The position numbers were made by a program, and so were the translations under genes. Shown here one piece after another: positions 44,436 through 53,838 of a stretch of 64,000 bases of DNA. The stretch is taken from NCBI GenBank assembly GCA_004292955.1, contig RDXX01000019.1:1-64000 (forward strand), given 5' to 3'. Within the stretch, counting starts at the first letter, position 1. The number at the start of each line of letters is the position of its first letter. This DNA comes from Oscillatoriales cyanobacterium (GTDB taxonomy: Bacteria; Cyanobacteriota; Cyanobacteriia; Cyanobacteriales; Microcoleaceae). The notes beneath the pieces were generated by a model, which saw only the letters and a program-made list of their open reading frames with translations, was not told the DNA's origin and did no database searches.

Positions 44436-45623
44436 TTATGCGGCAACAGCCGGTACTTTCAGTAAAGCTTTCAAGAAAACAGCAGTTTTATCTACTCCCT
44501 GCAAGTCAAACCTCACCGGATTTGGCGTTTCCATCAAACATTTCACAATCTTGAGAGCCAACTTTTTTGGTTCTAAATCGGCTGGATGAATCACGTTTAA
44601 AATTCCCAATTTTTCCAGCTTTTGGCTTCTGATAGTTTGTTCGAGATCGCCATTTCCAACAAATGGCAACATCATGGCTCGCACCCCAGTTGTCAAAATA
44701 TTCATGGTAGTGTTGTAGCCTCCCATACTAATAGACATATCCGCTTTTTCCATGTATGTCAGCAGATTTGGTGTATATCGCTGAATGTTAATGTTGGGTT
44801 GAGTGGATACCAAAAGCTGCATTTGAGCAAACTTTGCTTCAGGAAAAAACGGCCCCGTAAATATCTGGATTTGATGGGGAACAATCTGCTGCAAAATCGG
44901 AGCTGCTTCTACTAAAGACTCTAGCAGTTCGTGTCCGAATCTACCGCCGCCGATACTCGCCAAGATTAGCGGTTTGTCGGAGTCGATCGCAGCTTTGTCC
45001 TCATCATTAAGGACTGGATTTTCCGGCGAAGACTGAACCACGTATCCCGTGTAATGGACTGGACAGTTTAAGTCGCTAATTCGGGAGAAGCTTTCCTCCA
45101 AGGGTTGAAATTGCCGATCGCCGTGAATCAATAATAGATCGAAGTATTGATTCATTAGTTTACAAATCTTTTCTTCATGCCTTTCTTGGTCTTGTTTGGT
45201 GACAACAATATCCCGCAAACTGCAAACTACTTTTGTCACTCTTCCTTTGGCTTTTACTTGTTCTAAAAGTGGAATCAGCTCAAAAGAAAACCGCCTCCTA
45301 CCAAAGGGAAATAACTCGATCATCAAAATATCCGGTTGAAAAAAGTTGAAAATCTCTAAAAGTCGCTCCTTCCTAAAGTCTTGAACTTCTTCAAGACTGC
45401 GATTGTCGTCAACAACCGCAAGATTTTGAAATTCTGGATCGGTTTCGATCGCAGGCAAATTCACAACTTCAACTCCAGCAGGAATTTCAAATCCGGCAAT
45501 CGCTTTTCCACCGTTGACAAAACAAATCTCGAAGTCTGCAACTAAACCGCGCACAATTTCCATACTGCGGACTAGGTGTCCGATACCTAAGATGTGCTGA
45601 CAGTAAAACATGAGCTTTTTCAT
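44436..45623 (-). CDS. MurG-like glycosyltransferase (GT28 C-terminal type)
   Basis: 395 residues. The N-terminus MFYCQHILGIGHLVRSMEIV and the C-terminal SMGGYNTTMNILTTGVRAMM with LPFVGNGDLEQTIRSQKLEK have the GT28/MurG layout in which the second stretch binds the UDP part. It is a distant paralogue of the gene at 47108. Its start overlaps the stop of the following upstream gene (45623) by one base, so translation is coupled. Confidence 0.9.
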   Translation of the reverse strand: MKKLMFYCQHILGIGHLVRSMEIVRGLVADFEICFVNGGKAIAGFEIPAGVEVVNLPAIETDPEFQNLAVVDDNRSLEEVQDFRKERLLEIFNFFQPDILMIELFPFGRRRFSFELIPLLEQVKAKGRVTKVVCSLRDIVVTKQDQERHEEKICKLMNQYFDLLLIHGDRQFQPLEESFSRISDLNCPVHYTGYVVQSSPENPVLNDEDKAAIDSDKPLILASIGGGRFGHELLESLVEAAPILQQIVPHQIQIFTGPFFPEAKFAQMQLLVSTQPNINIQRYTPNLLTYMEKADMSISMGGYNTTMNILTTGVRAMMLPFVGNGDLEQTIRSQKLEKLGILNVIHPADLEPKKLALKIVKCLMETPNPVRFDLQGVDKTAVFLKALLKVPAVAA

Positions 45624-46918
45624 CAGACTTTTACCTCTACTTTTGCTGTAAATTCTATTGTTGGCTGCGGGTTTTCTACTTGAGTTGAGTTCAAGAGTCC
45701 ATCGAACAATTCGCGAATTTCACCCACGTTTCGTTCCAGGGAAAACTGTTGCAAAACCCGCTGTCTTCCGGCTTTGCCAAACTGCGCCATCAATTCAGGC
45801 TGAGTTAGCAATTTTGCTAAAGCCTCGGCTAAAGCTGGCGGATTTTTTTCTGGAACCAAAAAGCCATTTTCCCCGCTTTCTACCAGTTCGCTAATGCCAG
45901 AAATATCGGTAGAAACAACCGGAATTTTCATTGCCATTGCTTCTAATAAAACATTGGGAATTCCATCGCGATCGCCATTTTCCATGACTTGACAAGGTAG
46001 CACAAATATGCTTGCTCTCTGATATACTTTGACTAGCTCATCTTGAGTCATTTTCCCGGCTAGAGAGACAACATCCGCTACATCCAAATCGGCGATTAAT
46101 TGTTCGAGTTCTGCTTGCAGAGGCCCGTAACCAACGATGTCGCACTGAAATTTATAACCTTGCTGTTTCAACTGCTGGCAAGCTTGGATCAAGTAAGGAA
46201 ATCCTTTTTTTTCGCAATACCTACCGACGCTCAAAATCAAGGAAATTTCAGTTTTGTGTTTGGCAAATGCTGAGGTGAAGCGGGTTAAATCGATGCCATG
46301 ATAGGACAAGTAAATCGGCGTGTTGCTTTGGGAAACAGAGCGCAAATAGCGGTGATTGAATCCAGTACAGGTAAGTACAAATTCTGCACTGCTAATTCTG
46401 CGATCGAGCACTTCCGGTTCTGTCAAGTAAATATCCTTAGCGTGAGCAAAGATATTGTAAGAGAAATTGCCAAAAATCTTAGCGATTTCCGTCGTTGCTG
46501 TCGGAATGTTGGCAAAGTGTGCTTGCAGGTGAGAAAGTCCCAATTCCTGCATTTTTGCTGCCAAATATCCCGCTTGCAAAAATTCATTCCAGCGCTTCTT
46601 TTCCGGCCGCTGCAAGTGAAATTGCAGCGCTTGCCAATATTGCCTCGGACTTTGAGACAAAAGTCGCCCGTGAACTTTTAGCAAACTAATTAAATCTTGA
46701 AAGCTGAAATTCGGCAGCAGTGTCGGAATGTAAGTAACGCTAGCTTTGACTTTATCCACATCGGGATGATTTTTTTCATCCGTCGGTTTGCGGAGAGAAA
46801 ACAAGTGCAAGGATACTCCTTGACGTTCTAATTCCAGAATTTCATTCAAGATGAAAGTTTCCGAAAGTTTCGGGTAAGTTTTGAGCAGGTAGCCTGCGGT
46901 TTTGCGATTTTTAGACAT
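45623..46918 (-). CDS. WcaL/AmsK-like glycosyltransferase (GT4)
   Basis: 431 residues. The opening GYLLKTYPKLSETFILNEIL is the signature of colanic acid WcaL-type transferases. The donor-binding half has LSVGRYCEKKGFPYLIQAC and GDRDGIPNVLLEAMAMKIPV. No membrane helices. The gene directly precedes and overlaps the MurG-like transferase by one base. A long CAGTTGA heptamer array lies 7 bases upstream of its start codon, which leaves no room for a normal leader, so expression may depend on the upstream transcript. Confidence 0.93.
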   Translation of the reverse strand: MSKNRKTAGYLLKTYPKLSETFILNEILELERQGVSLHLFSLRKPTDEKNHPDVDKVKASVTYIPTLLPNFSFQDLISLLKVHGRLLSQSPRQYWQALQFHLQRPEKKRWNEFLQAGYLAAKMQELGLSHLQAHFANIPTATTEIAKIFGNFSYNIFAHAKDIYLTEPEVLDRRISSAEFVLTCTGFNHRYLRSVSQSNTPIYLSYHGIDLTRFTSAFAKHKTEISLILSVGRYCEKKGFPYLIQACQQLKQQGYKFQCDIVGYGPLQAELEQLIADLDVADVVSLAGKMTQDELVKVYQRASIFVLPCQVMENGDRDGIPNVLLEAMAMKIPVVSTDISGISELVESGENGFLVPEKNPPALAEALAKLLTQPELMAQFGKAGRQRVLQQFSLERNVGEIRELFDGLLNSTQVENPQPTIEFTAKVEVKV

Positions 46919-46924
46919 ATATAG

Positions 46925-47008
46925 CAGTTGACAGTTGACAGTTGACAGTTGACAGTTGACAGTTGACAGTTGACAGTTGACAGTTGACAGTTGACAGTTG
47001 ACAGTTGA
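46925..47008. repeat. Heptamer tandem repeat CAGTTGA x12
   Basis: Twelve perfect 7-base units plus a partial one, immediately upstream of the WcaL-like gene (which reads on the minus strand). The longest of the heptamer arrays in the window. Confidence 0.97.
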
Positions 47009-47107
47009 CAGTTACATTGTTTCCTGTAGGGGCGGGTTCGCCAATATTTCCCGTACAAATCCGAGATCTAATAAACCCGCCCCGGCTGGATATTATGGTC
47101 GATTGCC

Positions 47108-48352
47108 TTATTGAACAGTGACAATTGGCTTTGGCTTGAGTGCTGAAAAATCGAACTCAATGGAAGTTACCGGGTTAGATAACAGGTGAGAAATATAATG
47201 AGAAATTCGCGGCAGTCCACCCAAATCTAAACCGGGAGCCACAGCGCAATAAAGAGTTTTCTCTAATTTAGTTAAAAGCAAATCCATCAAATTTTCTGGA
47301 GTCACTTCGCAGGGATGAATCATTTTCAGCAAACCGAGTTTAGACATTTTTTCAGCTCGCATCAATTGCTCGCTAGCGGGTTTTATTCTGGGAATTGCGA
47401 TCGTCCTTTTTCCCAAAGAAAGCACTTCCGTAATTGTGTTGTACCCGCTCATACAAACGACGACATCCGCTGCATCTATATAACTCATCAAATCGTCGGT
47501 AAAATCCAACATTTCAACTTGAGGATTTAACGCAGCTTTTTGATAAAGTTGCTCTCGATGTTCGGCGGGCATTTCCGAACCGCAAATAATTACGCTGCGA
47601 ATTTTTTTTGTTGTTTGTTGCGCCACTCCTGTTAAGTAAGTGTCAACGACATGATAGCCATCTTCGCCGCCGCCCGGTGTCACCAAAACTAACTGTTCGT
47701 ACTCTTGTACTTGCAATTCTTGCCGTCTGGCTTCTCGACTTTTCAACCCCGGTTCTTTGCGGATATAGCCGCAATAGCGCACCTTTTGAGCAACTGCCGG
47801 CGGAAATTGATACTCGCGACAAATATCAAATACTTCCGGCATACCGACTACCAAAATCTGGTCGTAAAACTTCTCGACTGCTTGGTAAAAACCGTGTTCT
47901 TGCCACTCACTAATTGTCTTTTCTGGTGCATCCAAAATGTCGCGCAGCAGCAGTAAAAGTTTGGTTTGCGGCAACTGTTTTTTCAAGAATTTAAGTGTTG
48001 TCACCAACTCATTTTTGATGCCGTAAGGCTTTTTATCGACTAAAATAGCATCGGGTTTAAAGTTGATTGCTGCCATCAAAATCAAGTCCGATCGCATTTT
48101 GATAGTTTCAGAAATGTCAGTCTTCAAATATTTGACTGATATTTCCCCACTTTCGCCCCGATTCAAACAGGGAATTTTGATGTAGTCAAGTCTCGGCGGC
48201 AGTCTAAAACTTTGCAGCATCGGCGAACCGGATACTACCAAAATGGAAAGTTCGGGAATAGAACTTAGTAAATGTTCGCAAATGGTCAGCATTCTACGGA
48301 TGTTGCCGAGACCAAATGCGTCGTGGGAGTAAACCATCAGTCTCATAGTCAA
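47108..48352 (-). CDS. MurG-like glycosyltransferase, paralogue of the 44436 gene
   Basis: 414 residues. The N-terminus RLMVYSHDAFGLGNIRRMLT mirrors the opening of the 44436 product. The C-terminal CMSGYNTITEVLSLGKRTIA with IPRIKPASEQLMRAEKMSKL is the UDP-sugar-binding half of GT28-type enzymes. VLVTPGGGEDGYHV at mid-length is the loop binding the diphosphate. Soluble. It lies directly downstream of ugd. A start at the second Met (residue 3) is equally good. Confidence 0.9.
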   Translation of the reverse strand: MTMRLMVYSHDAFGLGNIRRMLTICEHLLSSIPELSILVVSGSPMLQSFRLPPRLDYIKIPCLNRGESGEISVKYLKTDISETIKMRSDLILMAAINFKPDAILVDKKPYGIKNELVTTLKFLKKQLPQTKLLLLLRDILDAPEKTISEWQEHGFYQAVEKFYDQILVVGMPEVFDICREYQFPPAVAQKVRYCGYIRKEPGLKSREARRQELQVQEYEQLVLVTPGGGEDGYHVVDTYLTGVAQQTTKKIRSVIICGSEMPAEHREQLYQKAALNPQVEMLDFTDDLMSYIDAADVVVCMSGYNTITEVLSLGKRTIAIPRIKPASEQLMRAEKMSKLGLLKMIHPCEVTPENLMDLLLTKLEKTLYCAVAPGLDLGGLPRISHYISHLLSNPVTSIEFDFSALKPKPIVTVQ

Positions 48353-48435
48353 TGTGCCTCAATTTAGTCAGCAGTCATTGGTCATCAGTCATTAGTTGAA
48401 AAAGAGCGCAACTAACAGTCAACTGTTTGCTAAGC

Positions 48436-49869
48436 TCAAGCAAGAACAGTGCAAGAATTTTCTGAGACTGAATAATTAATTTTGGCATTAATTTTTTCTT
48501 TGGCAATTGGCACGCTGCCCGTACCAGAACGACCGATGCCAAGGTAATAAAAACCAGCTTTTTCTAGAAGGTCTGGGTCGAGAAAATTGCGACCGTCGAT
48601 GACGATCGGATTGGCCATGTGGCGGGCAATTTTGCTGTAGTTTAACTTGCGAAACTCTTGCCAATCTGTCACCAATACTAAGGCATCGCAACCATCGGCA
48701 AGTTGTTCGGCATCAGCAGTTAGGGTAACTTGCGACAGGTTGGAATGCGTGCTGTCGGGGGAAATAATCGGGTCGTAGGCTTTGACTTTGGCACCCAAAC
48801 GATTGAGTTGCAAAATCAAATCTAAAGCTGGTGCATCGCGCATATCGTCGGTGTCTGGTTTGAATGTTAAACCTAATAATCCGATGGTTTTGCCTTTGAG
48901 GATTTTCAGAACTTGCTGGAGTTTTTCGATCGCAATTAATCTCTGATATTCGTTAGTTCTGACGGCAGCATTGAGTAATTGAGCTTCGTAACCGTAGTCT
49001 CTGGCGGTGTGAATTAAAGCAGAAACATCTTTGGGAAAACAGGAACCTCCCCAACCGATGCCGGCTTGCAGAAATTTGTTGCCGATGCGGGAGTCGAGTC
49101 CGATTCCTTTCGCTACTTGAGTAACATCTGCACCAACTCGATCGCAAATATTTGCTACTTCATTAATGAAACTAATTTTAGTTGCCAAAAACGCATTAGC
49201 CGCGTATTTGATCGTTTCTGCCGAACTCAAATCGGTAACGACGACGGGAACGGGAGGCAAAGAAGGAGCGGCAGCAAATTTGCGTTCTATAATTGGAGTG
49301 TAGAGTTGTTGCATCAACTCGATCGCCCGTTCGCTGTTGCTACCTAAAACAATGCGATCGGGATTGAAAGTATCGGCAACTGCTGAACCTTCCCGTAAAA
49401 ATTCCGGGTTGCTGACGACATCAAAACCTGCAATTGTCTGCTGGCTTTCGGCAACACCATCGAGCACGATCCCGCGCACCCAATCTCCCGAACCAATGGG
49501 AACAGTGGATTTATTTACTATTACTTTGTAGCCGCCGTTGAGATGAGTTCCGATGCCGCGGGCCACTGCTTCAACATAGCGAGTATCGCTTTCACCGGTT
49601 GGCAAAGCCGGAGTACCCACAGCAATGAACAAAATGTCGCCGTGTTCCACGCCAGCAGCTAAGTCTGTCGTGAATTCCAGCAGTCCGCTTTCCATCGCAG
49701 AGTGCATGATTTCTGTCAATCCGGGTTCAAAAATTGGAGATTTTCCCGACTGCATCAGGGCTACTTTTTCAGCATTATTGTCTATACAGATTACGTGATG
49801 TCCTATTTCTGCCAAGCAAGCTCCTGTTACCAGACCAACATATCCTGTACCGATGACACAAACGCGCAT
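48436..49869 (-). CDS. ugd: UDP-glucose 6-dehydrogenase
   Basis: 477 residues. It oxidises UDP-glucose to UDP-glucuronate with two NAD. Visible motifs are the NAD-binding GTGYVGLVTGACLAEIGHHV at the N-terminus, ADVTQVAKGIGLDSRIG, the catalytic cysteine in GIGWGGSCFPKDVSAL, and GLTFKPDTDDMRDAPAL. The first gene of the minus-strand cluster 49.9-35.5 kb; its product feeds the epimerase at the other end. A C-terminal tail of ~25 residues extends past the usual family end. Confidence 0.96.
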   Translation of the reverse strand: MRVCVIGTGYVGLVTGACLAEIGHHVICIDNNAEKVALMQSGKSPIFEPGLTEIMHSAMESGLLEFTTDLAAGVEHGDILFIAVGTPALPTGESDTRYVEAVARGIGTHLNGGYKVIVNKSTVPIGSGDWVRGIVLDGVAESQQTIAGFDVVSNPEFLREGSAVADTFNPDRIVLGSNSERAIELMQQLYTPIIERKFAAAPSLPPVPVVVTDLSSAETIKYAANAFLATKISFINEVANICDRVGADVTQVAKGIGLDSRIGNKFLQAGIGWGGSCFPKDVSALIHTARDYGYEAQLLNAAVRTNEYQRLIAIEKLQQVLKILKGKTIGLLGLTFKPDTDDMRDAPALDLILQLNRLGAKVKAYDPIISPDSTHSNLSQVTLTADAEQLADGCDALVLVTDWQEFRKLNYSKIARHMANPIVIDGRNFLDPDLLEKAGFYYLGIGRSGTGSVPIAKEKINAKINYSVSENSCTVLA

Positions 49870-50400
49870 GAGGGCAATTCTCCTATGGGGTTAAGTTGAG
49901 GACAGCCTCTCGGGTAAGTTGCGATCGCCCTTGGGTGTCTTTAAGTTTTATGACGACTTTCTAAATATAATTTCCCAATTCTTTATGAAGTCTTCATGAA
50001 GCTTTGATGAGAAAACTCTCACGAAACTCCGGTGATTTACTGACAAATTGGGAATTTGGGCAGCTAATTTGGTAGCATATGTAACATAGGTACGGCCGAT
50101 CGACAATGAGAAACCGCCCGATGCTTGCGAAAAAAATATTCGCACATTCGAGAAAGACAAAAAGATTAGTTCGCAGTAAGGACTCTAGTTCTTTTTTTGA
50201 GGACTGAAGTCCTCACTACAAACCCGATCGCGGGCGCGTTCGGGAATCGATCGGACATGACACAACAAAAATCTCACAAAAATCCCCCTCAGTGAGGGGG
50301 ATTATGTCAAAGTTGTCTCAGTAATTACACTGAGAATTGCCTAACAAAAATTACATTGGTTAGGTTGAAAAAATTTATGAACTTTACCGAAATTTATTAA
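49870..50400. other. 531-base spacer upstream of ugd
   Basis: No gene seen. It should hold the promoter of the ugd-headed cluster in its first ~150 bases. It contains a GAGGACTGAAGTCCTC palindrome near 50201, related to the AGTCCTC stems at 41722, and a perfect 10-bp hairpin at 50281-50303. Confidence 0.5.
50281..50303 (-). terminator. Hairpin downstream of the two-component operon
   Basis: AATCCCCCTC and GAGGGGGATT pair perfectly around AGT. On the minus strand it is followed by TTTGTG, about 100 bases beyond the last gene of the two-component operon. Confidence 0.55.
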
Positions 50401-50784
50401 TTAGGTCAGGGACAGACAAGAATTTGTTTCTTTTAAGTGCGATCGCACCCGCAAGAGCAAGTCATTGAAACTAAAAGGCTTAGTAACGCATTCGCTAGCG
50501 CCAGATTCCAATGCCGAAACCAATTCTTGTCGGTCAGTACGGGCTGTTACCACAATAATCGGCCGCTGTTCTCCTCGGTTGCGCAGTTCCCGGAGTACCG
50601 TCATACCGTCGATCGCAGGCAACCCCAAATCCAGCAATAATAGGTCAAATTCGCTCTCTGTTGCCATTGACAGAGCTTGCGGGCCATTTTCCGCTACCGC
50701 AGTAGCAAATCCTTGTTTTTTGAAGCCTTTCTCCATAAAAGCAGCGATTTTAACTTCATCTTCCGCAATCAAAATTCGGTACAT
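50401..50784 (-). CDS. Stand-alone response regulator receiver domain
   Basis: 127 residues from MYRILIAEDE; an upstream in-frame start would add 19 residues that do not match the family. A complete receiver: acidic pair AEDE, phosphoacceptor Asp in LLLLDLGLP, switch Thr in VVTARTD and Lys in VTKPF. The DNA-binding winged helix of OmpR-type regulators is absent and no remnant follows. It is clearly a paralogue of the adjacent regulator (ILIAEDE..IA.F.EKG). It may act as a phosphate sink or protein-protein output for the same kinase. Confidence 0.9.
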   Translation of the reverse strand: MYRILIAEDEVKIAAFMEKGFKKQGFATAVAENGPQALSMATESEFDLLLLDLGLPAIDGMTVLRELRNRGEQRPIIVVTARTDRQELVSALESGASECVTKPFSFNDLLLRVRSHLKETNSCLSLT

Positions 50785-50873
50785 AATTTTTGTATTAAAT
50801 GACAAGCCACCTATAACCTTTAAATTATGACAAATTCCCATGAATAAATTGTGAAATTATTATGAGATTTTTT

Positions 50874-51542
50874 TCACGATCGCAGCCGATACCCCATGCC
50901 GCGAACAGTTTCAATTAGACTAGAGCCTAATTTCTTCCGCAAATAACCAACATAAACATCGACAATATTGGAACCGGGATCGTAATCGTAACCCCAAACT
51001 CGATCCAACAACTGTTCCCGACTCATCACCTGTCCGGGATGGCGAAAGAAGGTTTCTGCGAGGGTAAATTCTCGGGCGGGCAAGTCAATAGTGCGATCGT
51101 CCACTTTCACTTTTCGAGTTCGCAAATCGAGTGTTATGTTGCCAATTTTAAGTAGCATTTCCTCTGAAATGCTGCGATCTTCCCGACCGCGCAAGCGCGC
51201 GCGCAACCGCACCAACAACTCTTCAAAACGGAAAGGTTTAGTTAAATAATCGTCAGCACCGCCCTCAAATCCGGCTACTTTAGTTTGAATATCATCGCGC
51301 CCGCTCAAGATAATAATCGGCAATTCTTCTCCCTGTCCGCGCAATTCCTCAAGAATTTGCAATCCATCCTTGCCGGGGAGTCCTAAATCGAGAATCATTA
51401 AATCGAATTCGCCTTCTATAACCATTATTAAGGCATCGCGAGCATCAGCAGCAACGGCAGTCATAAAACCGTGCGATCGCAGACCTTTTTCGATAAAAGT
51501 AGCGATTCTGGGTTCGTCTTCAGCAATTAGAATTCTACTCAT
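50874..51542 (-). CDS. OmpR-family response regulator
   Basis: 222 residues. The receiver domain (1-118) has LIAEDEPRIA, the acceptor Asp in LMILDLGLPGKDG and YLTKPFRFEELLVR. The DNA-binding winged helix (128-222) ends in VWGYDYDPGSNIVDVYVGYL then RKKLG and GMGYRL. It directly follows its likely kinase (51617) on the same strand. The leader between them is a degenerate heptamer array. Confidence 0.95.
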   Translation of the reverse strand: MSRILIAEDEPRIATFIEKGLRSHGFMTAVAADARDALIMVIEGEFDLMILDLGLPGKDGLQILEELRGQGEELPIIILSGRDDIQTKVAGFEGGADDYLTKPFRFEELLVRLRARLRGREDRSISEEMLLKIGNITLDLRTRKVKVDDRTIDLPAREFTLAETFFRHPGQVMSREQLLDRVWGYDYDPGSNIVDVYVGYLRKKLGSSLIETVRGMGYRLRS

Positions 51543-51598
51543 GAGTTGAGAGTTAAGAGTTGAGAGTTAAGAGTTGAGAGTTAAGAGTTGAGAGTTGA
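51543..51598. repeat. Heptamer array GAGTTGA/GAGTTAA x8
   Basis: Eight 7-base units in which GAGTTGA and GAGTTAA alternate, giving a 14-base super-period. It fills the 74-base gap between the kinase stop and the OmpR-type regulator start and adjoins the start codon itself. Confidence 0.92.
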
Positions 51599-51616
51599 TA
51601 GCAGTATAATTAGATG

Positions 51617-53140
51617 CTACTTTCTAGATTCAGATGGTTCATCGATCGGCAAAACGACAGCGAAAGTCGAGCCAGTACCTAATTGACTGTTAACATATAC
51701 TTTGCCACCGTGAGCTTCTGCGATCGCCCTGACAATAGACAAACCCAAGCCAGCCCCTTCAGAACGGCGGCGGCTGTTTGCAGCCCTCGCAAACCTATCA
51801 AAAATTCGCTGTTGGTCGATCGGGGCAATACCTTCTCCAGTATCGCGCACCCAAAATCGCACGTTACTGCCGCTAACAACAGATCCGATCGCGATCGAAT
51901 CCTCATAAATCGTGTGCTGCACGGCATTTTGAGCCAAATTCATCATAGCTTGAGTAATGCGCTGGCGATCGGCAACAATCCGACATAAGGCTATACCATC
52001 TAATTCCCAATTCCGATTTCCTAGGGCTTGTGCTTTAGCAAAAAGTTCCTCAGTTAGCGTGCCGATATCCACAGTTTCTAGCTGTAAAAAATCTGGATGT
52101 TCCGCCTTAGCCAGCAGCACTAAATCCTCCACAAATCGACTCATGCGATCGAGTTCGTCCATCACCAACGCTATCGTTTCTTGCTGTTCCTGGGGATCGT
52201 CGCCCATCAATTCCAAATGCCCCCGAATTATCGTAATCGGAGTGCGCAGTTCGTGTCCCGCATCGTTAATAAAATTGCGCTGGGTAGCAAAAGATTCCTC
52301 AATCCGATCCATCATTTGATTAAAAGTAGTTGCCAGTTCCGCAATTTCCCCTTTTCCTTCCACTGCAATCCGCTGAGTCAAATCCGACTCTTCGATCGTG
52401 CGAGCAGTTGCTGTTAGCACGCGCAGAGGAGCCAGCAGTTTTCCAGCAGCTATCCAAGCGAGCAAAGCAACTAAGATCATGGCAACCAAAATTACCTCAA
52501 TCATAACTTGGAAAGCTTCCAGTGCTTCTTGGCGTTCCCCCGCAGTCAGGTGAGCCACAACGAATACTCCCACAGTTTTGCCTTGAATATTAATAGGTTT
52601 GGCAACGTAGAGAATGCTCCCAACCCTACTGTCTGAGACCTTGTATTCGCCGCGAATTGACTGGCTAAATTTTCCCCAACTTTTTACCAATTCCGAATCC
52701 GGCTGAAGCAGTTTTGGCAGTGCCTTGGAACTGGCTCTATAAAATTTTCCTTCTATGATAGCGATGAGAAATGTATCATCTTCAGTGATTTGCCGGGAAA
52801 GGTGAATATCCAAGAGTGCCGACAATTTTTGAGAATTCGAGTAAGTTTTAAGAGATCTGTATTTTTCTTTTAATTGTTTTTCTACGTCTCCGTTTTTAGA
52901 GTCAAATTCAGCAGCCAGCACTTCATCAAATATGATAATTTCTTCAACTAACTCCGCATTGACGCGCCCATCTACCAGCAAAAACAAGCGATGGCGAATT
53001 GCAGGAATAGAAAGGGACAGGAAGAATGCCATTAACAAAACGTACCAGAGCAGAATCCGGGTACGCGCTTCGCCAAAAAATCTGTGCCAATTGAGGTGCA
53101 AGTAGTTTTCCTGTTTCTGTGAATTGCGTTCGTTATTCAT
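51617..53140 (-). CDS. Membrane sensor histidine kinase (HAMP-HisKA-HATPase)
   Basis: 507 residues from the ATG at 53140; a longer frame adds 26 residues without support. A first membrane helix at ~22-42 (ILLWYVLLMAFFLSLSIPAI), a periplasmic region of ~160 residues, a second helix at ~210-232, HAMP, then HisKA with phosphorylated His in NDAGHELRTPITII. The ATPase has N-box MMNLAQNAVQHT, G1 RDTGEGIAP and G2 GAGLGLSIV. EnvZ/BaeS-like architecture. Its regulator and a receiver-only protein follow on the same strand. Confidence 0.94.
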   Translation of the reverse strand: MNNERNSQKQENYLHLNWHRFFGEARTRILLWYVLLMAFFLSLSIPAIRHRLFLLVDGRVNAELVEEIIIFDEVLAAEFDSKNGDVEKQLKEKYRSLKTYSNSQKLSALLDIHLSRQITEDDTFLIAIIEGKFYRASSKALPKLLQPDSELVKSWGKFSQSIRGEYKVSDSRVGSILYVAKPINIQGKTVGVFVVAHLTAGERQEALEAFQVMIEVILVAMILVALLAWIAAGKLLAPLRVLTATARTIEESDLTQRIAVEGKGEIAELATTFNQMMDRIEESFATQRNFINDAGHELRTPITIIRGHLELMGDDPQEQQETIALVMDELDRMSRFVEDLVLLAKAEHPDFLQLETVDIGTLTEELFAKAQALGNRNWELDGIALCRIVADRQRITQAMMNLAQNAVQHTIYEDSIAIGSVVSGSNVRFWVRDTGEGIAPIDQQRIFDRFARAANSRRRSEGAGLGLSIVRAIAEAHGGKVYVNSQLGTGSTFAVVLPIDEPSESRK

Positions 53141-53601
53141 ATCGGATCCGATCGATTGCCGATCGCGAACAAAGCTAACTTTTTTCAGCAGTTTTGTGAT
53201 AAGTAAGCTGTTGCACATTTAAATTGTGTGTCAAGAATCAATCAAATTCTTGTGGCGTCGGCTTTGAGCAGCGCGCCGAATATGCAATTTAAAAGCAGAA
53301 AAGCTTATAGTATGGTTTCCCTCACATAGGTAAGCGCTCGGCGAATGCTCGCCAATTACCAAGGGTAGCTCATATCAAACAGAACTGCTATGTTAAGTTA
53401 TCACTTCTTGCAGACCGAGTTTTCGCATTTTTTTGTCAGATCCGCAGCGCTAACCTCACAGATGGCAGCGCAAATTAGTCATACCATGTCCGGGTTGTTT
53501 ACCCATTTGAGGAATCCTCAATTATTGCCAAAGTCTTTGCGATTGCTTTCACGTAGCGCTCAGGACAATAAACTGGAGTTGAGACTAAGCAAGCTTTTAA
53601 G
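53141..53601. other. 461-base spacer, decayed sequence
   Basis: No intact gene seen. The promoter of the two-component operon should lie in the first ~150 bases. The right part reads weakly as protein in shifting frames, leading into the Uma2-like remnant. Confidence 0.4.
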
Positions 53602-53772
53602 GTCGAGCAATATGCTAAAACCGAGCACAAAAGATGGTTGTATTCCGAGTATGATGAGGAAGATACCGGATTAGTGTTTAATTCGTTTCAGCTAGAAGTT
53701 CCTCTATCTGCTATTTATAAGAAAGTGAATTTTGAGGAAGTTGAAAAAGACAATAATCAGAATGAGGTGTGA
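53602..53772 (+). pseudogene. C-terminal remnant resembling a Uma2-family endonuclease
   Basis: One frame, bounded upstream by a stop at 53569, reads VEQYAKTEHKRWLYSEYDEE then GLVFNSFQLEVPLSAIYKKV and NFEE. This resembles the C-terminal end of Uma2-type proteins (LxxIYxxVxF at the end). There is no start codon and the catalytic N-terminal part is missing. Identification is moderate; that it is a fragment is clear. Confidence 0.5.
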
Positions 53773-53838
53773 GGGCGATTACCTACGGGATAGCTTCGCT
53801 TCACGCTCCTAGTTCGTGTTAAACTGAATCTGGCGGTC

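Noticed and set aside
46925-47008. CRISPR-like or origin-like iterons
   Set aside because: Uniform 7-base units without spacers, one of many heptamer arrays; no dnaA or replication gene nearby.
53390-53674. 94-residue frame upstream of the toxin-antitoxin region
   Set aside because: No family similarity; the Uma2-like remnant in another frame better explains the right part.
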